From positions 45,136 through 109,135 of the forward strand of contig NZ_SNXS01000013.1 in assembly GCF_004362525.1 (NCBI RefSeq): 64,000 bases of DNA, in the 5' to 3' direction. Both the position numbers and the translations under genes were made by a program. The notes under the pieces were generated by a model. That model had not been told where the DNA came from. It worked only from the letters and a program-made list of their open reading frames with translations, and did not search any database. This document shows, piece after piece, positions 7,849-18,400 of this stretch (the first letter of the stretch is position 1; each line of letters begins with the position of its first letter). This DNA is from Roseateles toxinivorans. GTDB lineage: Bacteria; Pseudomonadota; Gammaproteobacteria; Burkholderiales; Burkholderiaceae_C.

Positions 7849-10800
7849 ATGCGTATTCTTCAACCCCCAGGTCGCGCGCTGAATCTTGCCCAGGGCGAGA
7901 TGGCGATCGCCGTGAGTCCGAAGCTGGCGGGCCGTGTCGACGCCGACGGGCAGCGGCGCATGAATGCCTTTGCCGGCCGCGCGCTGACCGATGCACTGCT
8001 GCATGCCGAGCAGGACCACCGCAGCCGGCGCCTGGCCCTGTTGCAGCAGGCGCTCAGTGCCGGTGTCGTCGAGGGCCTGGGCCTGTCGCTGGATCTGGGC
8101 GGCGCGGCGCCGGTCGATCTCAGCACGGCGCGCGGCGCTACGCTGGACAGCGGCCTGGCCCTGGCCGCCAGCGGTGAAGAGGTGGTCGTGCCGCAGGCCC
8201 TGCACTTCGACCTGCTGGACCTGCCGGTCTGGGCGCCCGGCTGGCTGCTGGCCGGCGAGGCGCCGCCGCCCGGTCCGGGCGAGGCCGACGGCACGGTGCT
8301 CGAATCGCGCCACCTCGGCCGCAGCCTGCGCGAGGAACTGACGGCGGGCATGGCCCTGCCGCGTGCCGGCATCGTCGTGCTGGAGCCCATAGAACACTAC
8401 GCTATCGAGGGGGTCGACCCCTTCGACCAGTGCGAACGCGATCTCGATGCCGAGGCCTTCGAGGATCAGCTGCGCCAGGACGCCGGCCGCCTGGTCTGGT
8501 ACGCCTGGCCCGACGAATGGCTATCGCTGCCCGCGGCCGATGCGACCTGGCGCAACCGGCTGGCCTATCGGGTGTTCGATCGCGAGGCGCGCCTGGGCTC
8601 GGCGCAGGCCATGCCCTGGAATGGGCTGGGCATACCGCTGGCCCTGGTCGGCTTCGACACGGTCTGGCAGCCGCTGTTTGCCGATGGCTCAACGGTGGTG
8701 CGCAGCGGCGGCCGCCCGCGTGCACGGCAAGGCAGCAGCGGGGCCGGCGACCGCTTTCTCTGGCAGGCCCGCATCGAGCAGCTGGCCGAGCAGATCACCG
8801 AGGCCCGCCAGGCCGGCACCGACACCGCCGCGCTGGGCGCACAGCTGCCGATGCTGCCGCCAGCCGGCCTGCTGCCCGCCGATGCGATCGATGTCCGCGC
8901 CACGCTGAACCGCTTCTTCAGCAGCCAGCTCGATGTGTTTGCCGCGCCGGTGCCGCTGGAGCAGCTGGACCTGCTGCTCGAAGAGTCGGCCGGCCTGGCG
9001 CCGATCGACACCTCGGTGCGCGAGCGCCTGGCCGTCTATGTGCCGGTGCCGCAGGCGCTGTTCGATCCGCAGCTGCTGGTCGTCGAGCGGCCCGATGCCG
9101 ACGGCACGATAGTCGCCGCGCTGAACCGCTTCATCGATGCGCGCAGCGACTGGCTGCGCCGGCGCCAGAACCTGCGCGACAAGCAGCTGCTGCAGCGCCG
9201 CGGCCTCGACGGGGCCAACGTGAAGCCACCACCGGCCGAGGACCCGCAGCGCCTCGAAGACGAGGCCAGCGCGCCGCAACAACCGCCACCCGCCGGCCTG
9301 CTGCACCGCTCGGCCCTGGCCCAGGGCATGCACCAGCATGTGCTGGAGCAGGCGGCCACACCGCTGCGGCCCGCGGACGGGGCAAGCTTGTATGCGTGGG
9401 TGCAGCTGGACCGCGAGCATCCGCCGCAGCAGCTGATGCTGCAGTTCAATGTCAATGGCTGGGAGCACCGCGCCTACTGGGGCGTCAGCCGGCTGAACTG
9501 GGGCACCGAAGGCACGGCGTCGCGCAAACAGCAATCGGCCGAGCTGCCGACGGCCGGCAGCTGGGTGAGGCTGACCGTGCCGGCAGCCGATCTGGGCCTG
9601 GTGGACCGCGACATCTCCGGCCTGGCCTTCACCCTGTTCGGTGGGCGGGCCTGCTTCGGCCCGCTGGGCCTGCTGCAGGGCGAGCGCGAAGCGCCCTGGC
9701 TGACGCAGCAACTGCTCGATGGCGCCGGCAAGCGCTGGGGCGATGGCGAGGACTGGGATCTGGTCGATGCACAGGATCGCGATGCGCCGTTCGAGGCTTC
9801 CCTGGGCACCTCGGTGCAGGGGGAAACCCGTCGGCTCGCTGGGCTGGCCGAGCTGCTTGCCAGCGCCGACGTCAAGGGCCTGAAGATCACGCCCACCGTC
9901 GTCAAGCCGGGCACGCCTGCAGGCGAGTTCGTGACCCTGGCCGCGTTGCTGGAGGAACAGGGCCTGCGCCATATGGCAGCTGATCTGGCCTTTCGCATCG
10001 CCCAGGCCGACGACGTCATCAACCTCGGCTATCTGCGCTCGCAGACCGACCTTTACCGCTTGCGCCAGTCGGTGCTGAAGCAGACCCAGGCAACGCGCTT
10101 TGCCGTCTCTCCGGCGCTGACGCAGATCGCCGATCTCGACAATGCCAGCGCCACCCGCGAGCAACTGGCCGACTTCTATCAAACCATCAAGGCCGACAAG
10201 ACGGTGCTCAAGCGCGAGACGGCTCCCCGCGAGGTGCCCGGGGCCCAGCCCGCCGGCCTGAACGTGGCCGGCCTGGGCCTGGACAAGGTCTCGACGCCCA
10301 TCTTTGGTGGCGGTACCCGCGAACTTCCGGACAAGCTGATTCAGCGTGAGGCGCTGCGCGATGTTGGCGGCCTGTTCACCAAAGGTTCCGCAGCCACACC
10401 GCCGCCGGTCGACGACTCCGATGCGCTGACCGGCAAGGCCGAGATACGCACCACCTCGATTGCCGCACGGATGGAGCGGCCTCGCTCGATCGAGGCCAAG
10501 GACAACACGGTGGCCACCCGCCACGAGGTCGTGGCCAAGCTGCTGGCCCTGGGCCTGGACATGGGCGATCTGGAGGTCACCGGCCTGCCCGCAATCAAGG
10601 ATGTGGGCAATGAAAACGAGCGCCTCTACGACAAGCTGACCGGCCAGCCGCACCGCACCGGCATCAAGAAACTGGCCGATCTGAAGCAGGATCTGTCGGT
10701 GCTGCTCAATGACCGCGACCCCGACCCCGAGCGCTCCGACGAATCCACCTTCTTCTACAGCGGCGTCGATCTGTCGGACCACACGATCGCGCTGCTGCGC

Positions 10801-12096
10801 CGCGCCGAGGGCGTGGTGCGGCGCTACCGCAATGTGCTGGAGCGCTGCCGCGCCGTGATAGGCACAACCGAGCAATGGCTGGCTCAGACCACGGCGCGCA
10901 TCGCCGTCGTCGAGCGCGAGCTGGCCGAGGCGCGCCAGGACGTGGCCACCGCCCGTGCGCTGATGGCCGAGGAGGTCGAGCGGGCGCGCAGCCTGAACGA
11001 GCGGCGCGATCAGGTCATCGCCCAGCACGTCAAGTTCCTCGCCTATGCCCGGGTGCGCGTGCTGCAGCGCTCGGTCGGCACGCAACTCGCGGCACCGGTG
11101 CGCGAGCTCGAATCGTCGCTGGAGCCCGACGCCGTGCCCGCCTGCCTGGCCGATCACGAAGACCCGCCCGAGGACGTGGCCGCGATGCTGCAGGTGCTGC
11201 GCCGCGCGCCGGTCGACTGGTTCCCGGCGCTGCGTCCCCATCTGCAGCTGATAGACCGGCCGCTGCTGGCCGATCGCTTGATCGCCACTCTCCGCCCGGC
11301 GGTGGCTACCCAGCTGTCATTCACGGCGATGGCGAGTACAGCGGTGATGCAGGCCTCGTTCAGCGCCGTGCAGGCCCATGCCGAACAGGTGCAGCAGGTC
11401 CGCGCGGTGGCCCTACCGCAGCTGCAGGCCACGCTCAGCAGCGGCGCCGCACTGGCCAGCAAGATCGCCCTGATCGGCAAGGCCGCGTCGATCGCCGACC
11501 TGCTGGCCGCGGCCGCCGAGCGCGGCGAGCTGCAGCGGCGCGTTGCGGCCGAGTTCGAGCGCATGGCCGCGATAGCGGGCTGCCTGCATGCGCGGCTCTC
11601 GGGCGTGCGCGCCGGCATACGCCTCGAATGGGCCGAGCGCTTCAGCCAGTTCGACGGAAGGCAGGACCTCGGCGATCTGACCGGGTTGCCGCGCTTTGAC
11701 GAGCTGCCGCGCGATGACCGCGAGGACATCCGCGAGCTGGCTGTCTGGCTGATCGGTCGCGTTGACCGGAGCAATGCGCGGGCGGTGGCGCTGATGGCCG
11801 ATCTGCTGCGCGTCTGCCTGCTCGCCGCCAGCCACTCGCCGGTGGGCGAGATCATCAGCGGCCGCATCATCAAACCGGTGCCGCTGAACCCCGGCATACG
11901 CCTCGATGTGCGTCCGCTGCTGCCGCAGAAGGTGCGGCTGGGCATGGCCGTGCAGCTGTTCGAGGCGGGGCAGGTATCTGCCCATGCGGTGGTGGAGGAC
12001 CTGGTCGATGGCGTCGCGGCGCTGCGCATCACGCAGACGCTGGTGGCCAATGTGCAGACCAGTCTGGCCACGGCCGTGCACTTCATCAACCGCTGA
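7849..12096 (+). CDS. Very large eCIS-associated protein with entry module and coiled coil (3 of 3)
   Basis: 1415 residues. ATG 7849 is favoured over GTG 7846 because GGAG ends 6 bases upstream. Residues about 25-110 again contain the shared module (FAGRALTDALLHAEQD, SAGVVEGLGL, ASGEEVVVPQ). Residues about 980-1070 form a long charged helical stretch (AVVERELAEARQD...EEVERARSLNE) typical of a coiled coil. Length and helical character would suit a scaffold, spike-associated or tape-measure-like role, but there is no direct motif for that. Followed after 3 bp by the next gene. Confidence 0.55.
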   Translation: MRILQPPGRALNLAQGEMAIAVSPKLAGRVDADGQRRMNAFAGRALTDALLHAEQDHRSRRLALLQQALSAGVVEGLGLSLDLGGAAPVDLSTARGATLDSGLALAASGEEVVVPQALHFDLLDLPVWAPGWLLAGEAPPPGPGEADGTVLESRHLGRSLREELTAGMALPRAGIVVLEPIEHYAIEGVDPFDQCERDLDAEAFEDQLRQDAGRLVWYAWPDEWLSLPAADATWRNRLAYRVFDREARLGSAQAMPWNGLGIPLALVGFDTVWQPLFADGSTVVRSGGRPRARQGSSGAGDRFLWQARIEQLAEQITEARQAGTDTAALGAQLPMLPPAGLLPADAIDVRATLNRFFSSQLDVFAAPVPLEQLDLLLEESAGLAPIDTSVRERLAVYVPVPQALFDPQLLVVERPDADGTIVAALNRFIDARSDWLRRRQNLRDKQLLQRRGLDGANVKPPPAEDPQRLEDEASAPQQPPPAGLLHRSALAQGMHQHVLEQAATPLRPADGASLYAWVQLDREHPPQQLMLQFNVNGWEHRAYWGVSRLNWGTEGTASRKQQSAELPTAGSWVRLTVPAADLGLVDRDISGLAFTLFGGRACFGPLGLLQGEREAPWLTQQLLDGAGKRWGDGEDWDLVDAQDRDAPFEASLGTSVQGETRRLAGLAELLASADVKGLKITPTVVKPGTPAGEFVTLAALLEEQGLRHMAADLAFRIAQADDVINLGYLRSQTDLYRLRQSVLKQTQATRFAVSPALTQIADLDNASATREQLADFYQTIKADKTVLKRETAPREVPGAQPAGLNVAGLGLDKVSTPIFGGGTRELPDKLIQREALRDVGGLFTKGSAATPPPVDDSDALTGKAEIRTTSIAARMERPRSIEAKDNTVATRHEVVAKLLALGLDMGDLEVTGLPAIKDVGNENERLYDKLTGQPHRTGIKKLADLKQDLSVLLNDRDPDPERSDESTFFYSGVDLSDHTIALLRRAEGVVRRYRNVLERCRAVIGTTEQWLAQTTARIAVVERELAEARQDVATARALMAEEVERARSLNERRDQVIAQHVKFLAYARVRVLQRSVGTQLAAPVRELESSLEPDAVPACLADHEDPPEDVAAMLQVLRRAPVDWFPALRPHLQLIDRPLLADRLIATLRPAVATQLSFTAMASTAVMQASFSAVQAHAEQVQQVRAVALPQLQATLSSGAALASKIALIGKAASIADLLAAAAERGELQRRVAAEFERMAAIAGCLHARLSGVRAGIRLEWAERFSQFDGRQDLGDLTGLPRFDELPRDDREDIRELAVWLIGRVDRSNARAVALMADLLRVCLLAASHSPVGEIISGRIIKPVPLNPGIRLDVRPLLPQKVRLGMAVQLFEAGQVSAHAVVEDLVDGVAALRITQTLVANVQTSLATAVHFINR

Positions 12097-12099
12097 GCC

Positions 12100-13497
12100 A
12101 TGGGCAGCGACGCGATCACCGTCCACTGCCTGCGCGTCAAGGCGCCGCGGCGGGCGGCGGCGCTTGGCGTGGGTGATCGCCTGGCCGAGGCGCTGCGCAT
12201 CGCCTCCAGGCCGCCGGCGCTGGCTAATCGTTTCGTGCTGATACGCCGACTGCGGCTGAGCGTGCCGCCGGGGGCCGGCGCGCAGACGATAGCGCTGCTG
12301 ATCGAGCGCGAGTGGCAGCGTGTGCTCGGTGCGGCGGTATTCATTGATGAGGCCGGGGCTTCGGCCGAGGTGGTCTGGGCGCCAGCTCAGGGGCAGGCGC
12401 GCGTGGCGCTGCTGGCACGCTGGCTGGCCGGAGAGGACGACTCGGCCTGGTTCTGGCAACGGCTGGTGCCGGCCTCGGCGCCGGCCGGGTTGCCTGTGGC
12501 CGAACGCATCGCTGCCTTGTTGATCGAGCCGCTGGCCGAGGAGCCTGTTGCGGCGGCTCAAGCGCCTCCGCACTGGTGGCGGGAGGCCCTGCCGCTGCTG
12601 GCGCACCATGGCCGGGTGGCGGAGGCGCTGGTGCTGCTGCCGACTCAGCCGCGCGCGCGGCTGCAGCGGCTGGTCGACGAGATGGGCGTTCGCGATGTGG
12701 GGACCTGGCCGGCGGCGACCGTGGTCGAGGCACGACCCGACCCCGAGCGGCTGACGGGGCGGATGCCTGTCCAGACCGATGTCGTGAAACGGACCGTCTT
12801 GTCAGAGCCTGGCGAGAATCTCGCCGACGAGATTCCTCTCGGGAAAGTCCTGTCCGCTGCCGTGCCTGATGAAGCCGATGCCATCAAGGGCATGGATGCC
12901 GCTGGTCCGTTGCGGGCAACGCCAGTGGCTCCCGCTGCAGCTGCCGTTTTGCCAGCAGCGCTGCCGGCCGAGTCACGTTCCGCCGTGTCGCGTTCAGACG
13001 CTTCAGACGCCGTTGATCCCAGCCGTCCGTCGCCCGCGCCGCTGCTCGGCCAGTCCACGGACTGGGCCGGCCTGTGGCTGCTGGTGCCGGTGCTGCTGCG
13101 CCAGGGCTTTGCCGCCGAGCCGCTGGCGCCCGGTGATCCGCAGTCGCGGCACCAGGCCGAGGTGTTCGTCGCGCTGCTGCAGCGTTTGCAGCAGCGCTTC
13201 AGCCTCGATGCGGTGGCCGGCGACTGGATAGCTGCGCAGCCCAGTGCCGGCTCCGAAGCGGCGCGAATCGAGGCTGAGACCTGGTGGTTGAAGGCCCGAC
13301 ATGCCTGCGTGCGTGACGCCCGCCTGCCGCTGCTGCGCCTGCTGCGCCGGCCCGGTGAGCTGCTGCTGTCCGACCACCGGATCGACATCGTGATGCCTCT
13401 GCGAACCCTTGACATCCGCCTGCGGCGCGCCGGTTTCGACATCGATCCTGGCTATCTGCCCTGGCTCGATGTCGTGCTGCGCTTCCACTACGCCTGA
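12100..13497 (+). CDS. Uncharacterised protein of eCIS loci, LPWL/FHY C-terminal motif
   Basis: 465 residues, 3 bp after the previous stop and 11 bp before the ATPase gene. Residues about 220-310 are low-complexity (Ala/Pro/Ser/Asp), splitting the protein in two. The C-terminus ends with the pattern HRIDIVMPLRTLDIRLRRAG...LPWLDVVLRFHY. I recall such an ending in proteins next to eCIS ATPases, but I know of no assigned function. No signal peptide, membrane segment or catalytic motif is seen. Confidence 0.55.
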   Translation: MGSDAITVHCLRVKAPRRAAALGVGDRLAEALRIASRPPALANRFVLIRRLRLSVPPGAGAQTIALLIEREWQRVLGAAVFIDEAGASAEVVWAPAQGQARVALLARWLAGEDDSAWFWQRLVPASAPAGLPVAERIAALLIEPLAEEPVAAAQAPPHWWREALPLLAHHGRVAEALVLLPTQPRARLQRLVDEMGVRDVGTWPAATVVEARPDPERLTGRMPVQTDVVKRTVLSEPGENLADEIPLGKVLSAAVPDEADAIKGMDAAGPLRATPVAPAAAAVLPAALPAESRSAVSRSDASDAVDPSRPSPAPLLGQSTDWAGLWLLVPVLLRQGFAAEPLAPGDPQSRHQAEVFVALLQRLQQRFSLDAVAGDWIAAQPSAGSEAARIEAETWWLKARHACVRDARLPLLRLLRRPGELLLSDHRIDIVMPLRTLDIRLRRAGFDIDPGYLPWLDVVLRFHYA

Positions 13498-13508
13498 GGC
13501 CGGCAGCC

Positions 13509-15473
13509 GTGAACCAGATGGCCATGCCCACCGCCACCGTCAGCCTGCGTTGCCGCGACATCGCGCTGGCGGCGCTGGGCAGCCTGCTGCCGCCGGGCAC
13601 TGCGGCCTCCACGGACGAAGCCCGCTTTCTGCACGAGGCTTTGGCCCAGGCCGGCGGCGGGCTGTGGCCGCAGCAGCTCACTCAGGCCTTGGCGCTGCCG
13701 GCGGCGGCTGACGAAGCGCTGGCCCGCGCCACTGCGTTGCTGAATCTCTCACAGGTCGAGATCCTGGCCGTGGCCCTGACCGCCGCCGTCGAAGACGACG
13801 CGGTGACCGGCCGCATGCTGGCCTGGCTGCAGGCACCCACCGCGGGCGCCCGTCCGACCCTGGCCCTGTTGGCCCGTGCGCTGGCGCCGCTGCAGCAGCA
13901 ACCGGATGATGCGCAGCAGGCAGAGGCCGACACGCTCTACGCACTGGCCTTCGGCCCGGCCGTGCGCAGCGGCCTGTTGCTGCTCGATGACGAGGGTCGG
14001 CCGCTGTGCGAGCGCAGCCTGCGTGTGGCCGCACCGATCGCCGCGGCCTTGGCTGGCGTGTCGGCCGACTGGCTCGGCAGCCGCGTCCGTGCGGTGCAGG
14101 CCGAGGCCGCTCTGGCCGAGAGCGTGCCGGCGCTGCGTGCCGCCGCCGATCGCTGGGCCGTCAGCCTGGCCGCCACGCCGCAGGCCACCCTCGCCATGCG
14201 CAGCGCCAGCGCCGCCGAGGCCCGTGGCATGGCCGCGGCCATCATTGAGCGCCTGGGTGCGCAGCCGGCCTGGTTCGACGATCAGCTGCCCGCCGGCGCC
14301 GATGTCTGGCTGATGCTGAGCGGTCGCGTGCCGGTGTTCGCGTTGCAGGCCGCGCCGGGCGAGCTGGCGGCCGTGCCTTCTCTGCCTGGATATGACGGCC
14401 CGGTGCTGGTGACGACAGGGCTCGATGGCGGCATCTGCCGCGAAGGCGCAGCGGTCGCAGATTGGCGCATTCCCGCCCCCGACCCGGCCACGCGCCGCGC
14501 GCTGTGGCGGGCGGCGCTGGGCGATACCGAGCTTGCCGCCGCGGCGGCTGCCCGCTACCGCGCCGGCGTGGCGCAGATCAGCGAACACGCCCGGCTGGCC
14601 CAGTTGCTGGCGGCAGGCCAGCCCTCGCTGCAGACGATTGCGGAGGCCGCCAGCATGACGTCGGCTGGCCGCGCGCTCGAGGCACTGGCCCAGGCCCTGC
14701 CCGAGGTCGTGCCCGATGGCGCACTGGTCGTCAACGAGACGGTGAGCGCCGAGCTGGAGCGGGCCTTGCAGCGCTGCGCCCAGCGCGAGCGCCTGCATGC
14801 GGGCCTGGGCGAGGCGGCCCGCACGCGTGCCTGCGATGGTGTGCGGATGCTGTTCACGGGTCTGTCCGGCACAGGCAAATCGCTGGCCGGGCAGTGGTTG
14901 GCGGCGCGGCTCGGGCTGCCCATCTACCGCGTCGATCTGGCGGCCATGCTCAGCAAATGGATTGGCGACACCGAGAAGAACCTGGCCGAGTTGCTGGGCC
15001 GGGCCGAGCATGCCGATGTGGTGCTCTTGTTCGACGAGGCCGACACGCTGTTCGGCAAGCGCACCGAGATCGCCACCGCCAACGACCGCTTCGCCAATGC
15101 GCAGACCAACTACCTGCTGCAGCGCATCGAGTCGCACGCCGGCATCGTCGTGCTGACCAGCAATAGCCGCAATCGCTTCGATCCGGCCTTTGTGCGCCGG
15201 CTGGACTTCATCATCGATTTCAGTGCCCCCGACGCCCAGGCCCGGCGCGCGCTGTGGCAGGCCCATCTGGGCGAGGCCAGCAGCTGCGATCAGCAGCAGC
15301 TGAACCGGCTGGCGGCGCTGGCCGATCTGGCCGGCGGCAATATCCGCAATGCGGTGCTGGCCGCCGCCGCCAGCGCCCAGGCCGGCGGGCGGCGCTTGAG
15401 CTTCGATGACATCGCGGCCGGCGTGCGCGGCGAGTACCGCAAGCTGGGACGCACGGCGCCGCCGGGGCTGTGA
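13509..15473 (+). CDS. AAA+ ATPase of the contractile injection system locus
   Basis: 654 residues; GTG 13509, with in-frame ATGs at 13518 and 13524 as alternatives. The C-terminal third is a complete AAA+ module: Walker A GLSGTGKS at residues about 451-458, Walker B VVLLFDEAD at about 504-512, sensor-1 VLTSNSRNRFD and the FVRRLDF arginine-finger segment. The N-terminal 400 residues are helical and family-specific. eCIS loci (Afp15-like genes) encode such an ATPase, thought to act in particle assembly or cargo loading. Its stop overlaps the start of the eCIS-core protein gene (ATG 15470), so the two are translationally coupled. Confidence 0.85.
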   Translation: MNQMAMPTATVSLRCRDIALAALGSLLPPGTAASTDEARFLHEALAQAGGGLWPQQLTQALALPAAADEALARATALLNLSQVEILAVALTAAVEDDAVTGRMLAWLQAPTAGARPTLALLARALAPLQQQPDDAQQAEADTLYALAFGPAVRSGLLLLDDEGRPLCERSLRVAAPIAAALAGVSADWLGSRVRAVQAEAALAESVPALRAAADRWAVSLAATPQATLAMRSASAAEARGMAAAIIERLGAQPAWFDDQLPAGADVWLMLSGRVPVFALQAAPGELAAVPSLPGYDGPVLVTTGLDGGICREGAAVADWRIPAPDPATRRALWRAALGDTELAAAAAARYRAGVAQISEHARLAQLLAAGQPSLQTIAEAASMTSAGRALEALAQALPEVVPDGALVVNETVSAELERALQRCAQRERLHAGLGEAARTRACDGVRMLFTGLSGTGKSLAGQWLAARLGLPIYRVDLAAMLSKWIGDTEKNLAELLGRAEHADVVLLFDEADTLFGKRTEIATANDRFANAQTNYLLQRIESHAGIVVLTSNSRNRFDPAFVRRLDFIIDFSAPDAQARRALWQAHLGEASSCDQQQLNRLAALADLAGGNIRNAVLAAAASAQAGGRRLSFDDIAAGVRGEYRKLGRTAPPGL

Positions 15474-18400
15474 TGCGCACGCAGGCGACGCGCTCCCGCA
15501 GCGGCAGGCCCGGCCCGCGCCGGGTCGCGCGAGCGCCGCCGCGCGCAAGCACCCAAGCGTCCAACACGGCGGCCGGCATGCCTCGCTTTCTGCAGCAGGC
15601 CCCCGCCGGCCAGCCGCTGCCAGCGGCCGTGCAGGCCGATATGGGCCGGCGCTTTGGCGAGCCGCTGTCCGGTGTGCGTGTCCATGCCGATGCCTCGGCC
15701 GCCGCGTCGGCGCGGTCTGTTGGTGCGGCGGCCTATGCCCAGGGCGAGAACCTGGTGTTCGGCGCCGGCACCTACGACCCGCATTCGCAGCAGGGCCGCG
15801 GCCTGCTGGCCCACGAGCTGACCCATGTGGTGCAGCAGCGCCGGGCCGGCACGAGCCTGCAGCGCAGCGGCGTGGCCGATGGCGGCGCGCGCGGCCGCAA
15901 GGCAGCAGACCAGGCGGCCGAGCGCGAGGCCAGCGACAACGCCCGCCGCGTCCACCAGAACCTGCCGCTGACGGCGACACAGACGCCGCAGCTGAAAGTG
16001 CAGGGCGACTGGCTGGACGATGCCGGCGATCTGGCCTCGGGCGCCGCCGATCTGGTGTCCGATGCCGGCGGTGCAGTGGCCGATGCGGGCGGGGCGCTGG
16101 TCGATGCCGCCGGCGAGGCGATAGGCGATGTAGCGATGGCCCTGGTGCGCCGCGTGGCGCCGCAGCTGGTGCCTATCATCGAGGTCGGCCCGGTGCAGTG
16201 GATACGCGACAAGGTGTCGCAGGCCTTCGATGGCGTGGCCTCGGTGCTCAATGCCTTGGACCCCAGCGGCACGCTGGCGCTGATGATGGCCGTGTTCACC
16301 GGCCTGGTGGCGCGGGCCGGTGACATCCTGGCCGCGCTGATGTCTGGCGACTGCCAGCCGCTGCTCGACGCCGTGGACCAGCTGAAAACCTTTGTCACCG
16401 AAGTGGCCGGCGAGGCCTGGGACAAGCTGACCGAGTTCCTGCGACCGATAGGCAGTTTCTTCAGCGACCTCTGGTCGGGCTACGGCGCGCCGGCCATCGA
16501 GTGGCTGCGCAACTTTGCCGGCGACGTCTGGGCCGGCATCGAGCAGTTCGGTGCCGATATCTGGGACTGGACCGAGCCGATACGCAGCGCCGTCGGCGAC
16601 GCCTGGGGCTGGGTCAAGGAGCAACTGTTCGGCCCCGAGGACGCCGGCACCGGCGACAGCGCCGGCGGCATCCTCGGCTGGGTGACGGGCAAGGCCAGCG
16701 AGGCCTGGGACTGGGTCAAGGCGCAGACGCGGCCGGTCTGGGAGCCTATCTCCAGCGTCGCCACCCAGGTGGCCGAGATGCTGCCGCCGCCCTTCCTCAG
16801 CAACTTCGGGCAGCAGATGACAGAGCTCTCCGGCCAGCTGGACACCACGGCCAGCGATATCGGCGGTGGCGACGCCGTCGCCGACAACCGCGAGAGCCTG
16901 GCCGAAATCCTGCCCAGCGTCGAGCAGATCATTGCCGGCGTGCGCGGGGTGATCATCGTCGGCGGCGCCTGGATCAGCGAGAAGGTCGGTGCGCTGGGAA
17001 CGATGGTTGCCGATGTGATGAGCCAGCTGCGCGCCAGCAGCATCCTGTCTGTGCTGGCCGGCGCTTTGAGCTGGCTGGAGACGGCGGCGCAGAACCTGGT
17101 CAGCTGGGCGCAGGAGCAGGTGGTCGGCCTGTTCGATCTGCTGCTGCAGGGTTTCGATGCGCTGTCGCCGTTCATTCAGGCGGCGGCTGGCGTGGTGCGG
17201 CGGCTGATCGAGGTCGTGGGTGACCTGATGCTGCTGCCGCAGCTGATCCTGAGCACCGTCTGGGAGGCGATTCCCTGCTGCCTACGCGAGCCGATCAAGA
17301 ACTTCGTCCTGAACCAGATCCTCGGCCGCATCCCGGTGTTCGGCCAGTTCTTCACCGACCCCAGCCTGTGGCCGCGGGTGCAGCGCACGGCGATGCGCAT
17401 CCTGCGCCAGGTCTTTGTCGATGGCGATCTGGCCGGTGCGGCCTGGAGCTTCTTCCAGGCGGTGCTGCGCGTGCTGGGCCTGCCGCCGGAGCTGGTGGTG
17501 CAGGTGCTGGCCAAGGCGGCGCAGGCGATCGGCGACATCCTGACCGACCCGGTCGGCTTCCTGATCAATCTGCTCGGCGCCGTGCGGGCCGGCTTCGGCC
17601 TGTTCTTCGAGCGCATCGGCACCCATCTGTTGAATGGCGTGACCGGCTGGCTGTTCGGCCATCTGCGCGAGGCCGGCATCACGCCGCCGGCGGACTTCTC
17701 GGTCGGCTCGGTGCTGGGCTTTGTGCTGCAGGTGCTGGGCGTGACGGTGGAGAACATCTTCGCGCGGCTGGCGCTGCGGCTCGACGCCACCGTGGTCGCA
17801 AGGCTGCGCACCATGCTCAGCGTGGCCACCGGTGTGTGGCGCTTCATCTCGATTCTGGCCACCGAGGGTGTGGCCGGCCTGTGGACCGAGATCCAGTCGC
17901 AGCTCGGCAATCTGTGGGACTCGCTGCTGCAGGGCGTGATCGGCTGGATCACCGACGCGGTGATCGGCCGCGCCACCCGCTGGCTGATGAGCCTGCTCGA
18001 CGTGACCGGCATCATGCCGGTGATCAACACGCTGGTCGCCGTCTACAACGCGATCGAATCGTTCGTCCAGTACCTGCGCGAGATGCTGGAGATTGCGTCC
18101 AAGGTGCTGGACGGCGTGCTGGGCATTGCCCACGGCCAGATCGACGCGGCGGCCGGTTTCCTGGAGTCGGCACTGGGCGATGCGATGCCGGTGGCGATCG
18201 GCTTTCTGGCCAACCAGTTCGGTCTGGGGCGGATGTCCGAGCGCATACGCGAGCTGGTCGAGACGGTGCAGGGCACGGTCAATCGCGCGCTTGACTGGTT
18301 GATCGACCGCGCGATCTCCTTGGGCCAGGCGCTGATAGCCATGGCCCGGCGCGGCGCCACGGCGGTGCGCGAGACGGTGGCCAGCATCGGCGCCTGGTGG

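Noticed and set aside
6433..11241. Long - strand open frames opposite the large eCIS genes
   Set aside because: They are low-complexity Gln/Arg/Gly/His translations without ribosome-binding sites. They mirror the third-codon GC bias of the + strand genes.
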